A stretch of DNA of 64,000 bases from Persicaria tinctoria (taxonomy: Eukaryota > Streptophyta > Magnoliopsida > Caryophyllales > Polygonaceae), in the NCBI GenBank assembly GCA_037127255.1, contig JBANSL010000013.1:14528688-14592687 (forward strand), read 5' to 3'. Within the stretch, counting starts at the first letter, position 1, and the number at the start of each line of letters is the position of its first letter. The notes beneath the pieces were generated by a model. That model saw only the letters and a list, made by a program, of their open reading frames with translations. It had not been told where the DNA came from and ran no database searches. The position numbers and the translations under genes were made by a program. Shown in pieces: positions 59,236-64,000 of the stretch.

Positions 59236-60649
59236 ACAGACATCGTTATAACCACTGTCGTCACCAAAGGGAAAACCTTAAGACAAGGGAAAAACATGGC
59301 CAAGTGGTAATATTGGATAGTATCTAGTCGAGATAATTTTCAATTTTTTCATAGATGGGACGCCTTTGATGAGATTCGAATAGGAAACCATGTCACGCAC
59401 TTCAGGATGATGTTGATCCAACCCCACCGAAATCCAAGCCTACATACATTCTTCAAGATATTGTCAATCAACTTGATTGTGCGCCTTCTCCATACGTGGT
59501 TTTGAGTGTCGTGAAACCTTTTCCACTTTTCTTCCCGTTCTTCGTGTAGTGGAAGATTTCGAAAGCTACGATCATGTTGCCTCGAACGAATGCACTCTGT
59601 GTTTCAAAGAATCAGAGACCATTTTGTTTTACACACTTTCCGAATTGGTTAATCACAACTAAATAATTTTGTAGATGATATTACAAAGGCTAATGGGTGA
59701 AAATCTTTAAATTTTGTGGGACTGTTGATTTTTGAAATAACATAAAGAAATGAAGGTACGATTAAAGATCACATGGTATATCAGCCTTGTTAAGGACATT
59801 AAGAACCCACTTGACGACTTCGAGTCGGACCGGATGCCAATTCTTTTGGAAGAAGATGGCGGGTTGGGATGTTATTTAAGTCAAACTAGTCTAGTATCGG
59901 TTGCTCATGTTCAGGAGAAACAAGTAGAGTTCGATTTGATCCTAAATTTGAAATAAATCTTAAAAATATGATCATACTCTTTACATTTAGCAAATGAACG
60001 AACTTGATTTGATCTTTTATTGAGCATAGAGCTTCATGACATAATAAATTAGGGAAAATTTTGTAAATGCTACAAATTTTTTATCGAGGTTAAAAATGTG
60101 TTCATACTCCACTCGTTTAGCAAATGAACGAGTTCCAACAGAGTTTTTTCAAGCTTAATTTGAATTGAAAACATTGTGATTATTCACATCTTATTACTAG
60201 AATTTAGGACAGACAAAGGAAATATCCCAATACTTATACTACTAAGTCATTGCACCCTAGTGTATTTAAAATGTTGTGGTAAGGGCAATATTTTTTTTTC
60301 CCGATGTGAGATTAAAAATAGTTCTGTAAATATATATATTGGACAATCGCCTCCGAGACCTTGTGGATTAATAACACAAACAAATATCCTCAATTATACT
60401 GTACGTGGTGAAATATCTATACTATTGAAACTAACTGAACATATGCAAGCCAAACTCGATCGTCGCATGAATCGTTGCATTTATAAACATACCACGAGCC
60501 TCGTCACTAGTTGTGAGCAACACCCAGATTAAGAGTTTTCCATGTCATTAGTCGAAAGCAACTTGCCTTGATTTGAATCTTCCTGACAGAAAGCAAACCC
60601 TTGGATTAAGAGTTTTCTAAGTTCAAAGCTTACACATGTCGTAAGTCAT

Positions 60650-61705
60650 CAGGCTCGTGCCTAAGCATGTTTAGGAGGATCAATGGAACAGGGCCCCCAA
60701 ATTTTTAGGGCTCAATAATTCACGGATACCCTGGTATTTAATTATAAAAATTTTCTTTCTTTAAACGTACTGAATGTTGGCAGTAGCTCAGATGGTTTAA
60801 GCCAATGCGTTTGACGTTTTGGTCCCATGTTCGAATCATCCCCGCAGGCCGCAGAACCCGTAAAGTTGATTTTTTTTAACTTCTTCTTTTTATCTTTATT
60901 TTTCATACAAACCAAGGGCCCACTGGAGCCTTTTACTTTTTATTTGGCCCGCTTATTAATTTCTACTCCCTATATTGGGCAATTTTGTTAACACATTCAA
61001 ACTGGAGCCTTATACTTTTTATTTAGGTGACCTATTAATTTTTATAGTATTTGGCAATTTTGTAGCTTTTTACATGTATTCCAAATGAAGTATTTGTTTA
61101 ACATGTTTAAAATAACTTGAATTTTAAATTAAATACTTACATTAATTTCATTTAGACTATTATGTAAAGTTTATAATTACATTTAAAGTTTAATATAATT
61201 AAATAACAAATGTTACAAAGTGTTTTATATCAAACATAATGGATTTGGAATCCAAACAAACCTAACCTACCTTAAAGTGAATTAAAGTAGTTATCTTTAA
61301 ATTTTAAAACTTGTTGTAAATGTATTTTTCTCAGGAAGATAAATAATTCTATAAATATATCCAGGGTTATTTGCCCCAGACAATAATAATTTTTTAAACT
61401 TAATGAAATTAATTGAATTTTTAAAGTGTAAAAAGCAACGTAAAGAAAAATGCACAAAACTATATATATGTATGTGTGTACTTTTAAGAACTACCCAAAT
61501 CCTCTTTAGGTAAAAAAAAGTGTTTAAAAAAACAATTAATGACCATCTTATTCTTTAAGAAATTGATAAATTTAATCTAAAATTTTATAAATATAGAAGT
61601 ATTTTAATGAAATATAAATGAGTATAAATTTAGCAAAAAAAAAATTAATTAATATGATCCTTTTTAATTTCGAACAGGGCCTACAAAATGTTCGGCACGA
61701 CCCTG
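60650..61705. mobile_element. Right-arm copy of the hAT element, TSD TAAGTCAT
   Basis: 1056 bp, CAGGCTCGTGCC at 60650 and GGCACGACCCTG ending at 61705, with TAAGTCAT on both sides (60642-60649 and 61706-61713). This is the uninterrupted version of 26622-29079. It shows tRNA-like A box TAGCTCAGATGG (60784-60795) and B box TGTTCGAATCA (60828-60838) with the 44-bp spacing of a true tRNA. Confidence 0.9.
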
Positions 61706-63600
61706 TAAGTCATCTTCAGTCCAACAGCGTCTTCAATGTCCTCGTCGGAAACTGGTTCACCAGCAGCCTAACATTGTCAATGAAATCAGAACCTCACATC
61801 ACGTATAGAAAGAAACATAACAAGATTGGCAGTAACTTAATTGTCAGGTTTAAAGAATGATGAATTCCAGAAGCAAAGTAAGTTCCTCAAGCAATGCCTT
61901 ATCTATCCCCACCAAAAAAAAAAAAGCAATGCCTTATCTATTCTTTACCTCTTTCATGTCATAATAAACACGACGGTTGTTAGTATACTCCGTCAACTTT
62001 TTCTGGAAGTCTTCCATGTTCTTGTATTCTTTTACCCTCTTATCATGTTCTTCCACATAAGGAGCTTTGTCCTAATCCATTTTCAAAATTTACATGATAA
62101 TCAATGAATATATAGAAACAATCATCAACTAAACTTATAATTATTATAAGGATATTTCAGGAGTAGCTACTTGCAGCATCACTCATTGCTTCCCACTCTG
62201 CAATGGCAGCTTTCCGCTCTGCTTTGGCAGCTTCAAGCCACTGCATCGTTGGAAACAAAAAATAATAATAACAAAGGGAATAATCAATAAAGATAGGCCA
62301 CAGACGATCTGAATCGAATCTGAATAACAAGAATAATCTGATGAATGAAATTAAGAATAATCATATTAAATCTGAAGAATAATTATGAACAGAGCAGTAT
62401 ATACCTCAACCTTTGACTTGAAGTTGGAAAGTTTTACTCTTCTGACCATTTTTCTCCTGGTGACGAAGAAAACATTAGAGAACAAACTTAATTACAAACT
62501 GTAGCAGGAATTTGAAATGCAGATCTTATAAACTAAATTGGACAGAAACAGCTAATCAACAATAAATATACCAGAAAAGCGAGAAAGCGCTGGCTGGCCA
62601 TTCATGCCCCTCAGGCATCTTCGGCCTTTTCAGCGACATTCTAAAAACAACAAACACAGCCTAATAAGAGATCGATAAACAAAGAAGCTTAAACCCTTGC
62701 TGAATTGAAATCGAAAGAACTCACTTTCTACCAGTTTTCTTTTTATATTCTTCCATCATCTCCCTATATTCGTCCAACCTCTTCCGATCAGCTTCCACGT
62801 AAGGAGCTATGTCCTAATCCAGTTTCAAATTTTACATGATAATGGATAAATATATAGAAACAATCATCAATTAAAACTACAATTATAAGGAAATTTCAGG
62901 AGTTGCTACTTACAGCAGCACTCATAGTTTTCCACTCTGCATCTGCAGCTTCAAGCATCTGCATCGTTACAGAAATGACAAGTAAGAATAATCTAAAGAA
63001 TAATTATGAACAAAAGCAATGTATATATATACCTCCATATATGATTTGTCAGGATGATTTTCCATGAATCTCTTCTCGAAGCCCGATTGTTCCCTAGTGA
63101 AGAATTAGGGAAACGTTAGAGACCAAACTTTAATCACAAACTGTAGCAGAAATTTGAAATCCAGATCGATCTCAAAAACTCAATCGAACAGAAACAACAG
63201 CGAATCGATCAACACAACAAATAAACATACATGAAATACATGAAAGCAGCGCAATACCGAGGCCCTTTCAGTTTCACCGAGATACTATAGACAACAAACA
63301 CATCATAAGTTTGGTCAGCTGAAGTCGATACGCTTGCTGTGTCAGCTGAAGTCGATTTACAAACCAACAAAAATTAGAATCGAAAAACTCACCAGTAATC
63401 GGTTTCATTAGCAGCGGAGTTGGAACTCGAACCATTCATCACAAAATCCTGCAAAATTAGACAAAACGGAACCGGGAACGGTCAGAACCACCGAAAGAAG
63501 GGACGAATCGTCCCCGTGTAAGCGCCAAGGCAAGTAGAGAAAGCAAGAGATGAAGGCGTGTTTACCTTCTAGGGTTAGGGTTCACCTTCTTCGCGGACAT
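61681..63600 (-). CDS. HMG-box protein with two divergent HMG domains (right copy)
   Basis: Mirror image of the gene at 24727-26646, with the same length (1920 bp from ATG to stop) and the same eleven-exon structure (exon coordinate = 88327 minus the left coordinate). ATG is the complement of 63598-63600 and TAG the complement of 61681-61683. Box 1 (GPRYCAAFMYFM) and box 2 (WPASAFSLFW) are unchanged in the parts compared, the GC-AG intron is present (donor at about 62174), and the final codons again come from the hAT element. It is transcribed toward the left copy. Function as for the left copy: nuclear DNA-bending chromatin protein. Two copies would double dosage unless one is silent. Confidence 0.85.
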
Positions 63601-63647
63601 GAAGAGAGAAACTGAACATATGTAAAATACCGGATCCCTTTTATAAT

Positions 63648-63937
63648 TTTTTTTTTTTTATATCAAGGTATCCCAAGCTTACACTTAGACTAGTTCTTGA
63701 CCCCAAGTCTCCGGCCCCTCATCGACTTGGGGAGGTAAACCGCGGGATGTGCCTCACCAATGGTCCAACCACCCCCCTTTATACTCCACAAGAGAAGCAT
63801 TATTTATACCCTTTGGCTCCGGGAGGCCCACTCCACAAGAGAAACAAATAATGCTCCTCTTGGGAATCGAACCTCCCACCCGAAGCTTCTAGGCCCAGCG
63901 TAGGGTGACCTTTCAACCTGTGAGCTATGCCCGGGCA
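63648..63937 (-). mobile_element. Right-arm copy of the tRNA-derived SINE
   Basis: Mirror of 24390-24679: B box complement GGAATCGAACC at about 63864-63874, poly(A) as the T-run at 63648-63660, target duplication ATCCCTTTTATAAT on both sides. Directly upstream of the right HMG gene. Confidence 0.9.
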
Positions 63938-64000
63938 TCCCTTTTATAATCTTACATAGATAAAAGAGAGACTTTCGGATGAACAGTCACATTTTTTTTT

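Larger units (their letters stand above)
59313..64000. repeat. Right arm of the large inverted repeat (continues past the window)
   Basis: Reverse complement of 24327-30416 without the left-only hAT element. Homology begins at 59313 with TTGGATAGTATCTAGTCG and is unbroken to the last base, so the true outer end lies outside. Confidence 0.95.

Overview
This window is nuclear DNA from a flowering plant, most likely a eudicot. The evidence is a cysteine-rich receptor-like kinase gene with plant intron structure, an HMG-box gene split by many short AT-rich GT-AG introns, and plant-type transposons of nearly every class: hAT, CACTA, MULE, PIF/Harbinger, Stowaway, Helitron, SINE, LINE and LTR. I cannot name the species. 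Most of the 64 kb is nested mobile DNA. Only three loci look like intact host genes: one CRK gene and two copies of one HMG-box gene.

Layout. 1-961 holds an unrecognised, probably broken ORF. 1316-6014 is a CACTA-type element split by a non-autonomous LTR retrotransposon (2195-5606, TSD ATTAC). 7577-10336 is a complete six-exon CRK gene (675 aa). 11684-14672 is a decayed LINE with a hAT element in its 3' end. Short hAT elements follow, then captured fragments of SMC5 and a receptor kinase (17.4-19.3 kb), one CACTA-type terminus, a long-TIR foldback element (20311-21784), a stand-alone RNase H ORF and a Harbinger-like element.

From 24327 to 30416 lies the left arm of a very large inverted repeat. 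Its right arm occupies 59313-64000 and runs off the window. The sampled parts of the arms look almost identical. Each carries a SINE, a complete two-HMG-box gene and a hAT element that supplies the last codons of that gene. The two genes point toward each other across a 28.9 kb spacer. The left arm alone has a further hAT insertion (27546-28938). A third, older and broken HMG copy lies at 52158-53530 and lacks the first hAT element, so the order of events can be read.

The spacer holds a MULE-like element whose transposase N-terminal region is joined to a plant-mobile-domain sequence, an NUBPL-like pseudogene, a tandem array of about 811-bp units (interrupted by a hAT element and a Helitron), a 6.2-kb CACTA element with TSD AAC, Stowaway MITEs, a 92-bp tandem repeat, and an array of about 112-bp units built on a TCGATCTCGA / TCGAGATCGA palindrome.

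There is no operon-like cooperation. The host genes are independent: CRK is a plasma-membrane receptor kinase and HMG is a nuclear chromatin protein. The rest records repeated insertion, duplication and gene-fragment capture. All calls were made by eye; no alignment or database search was run.
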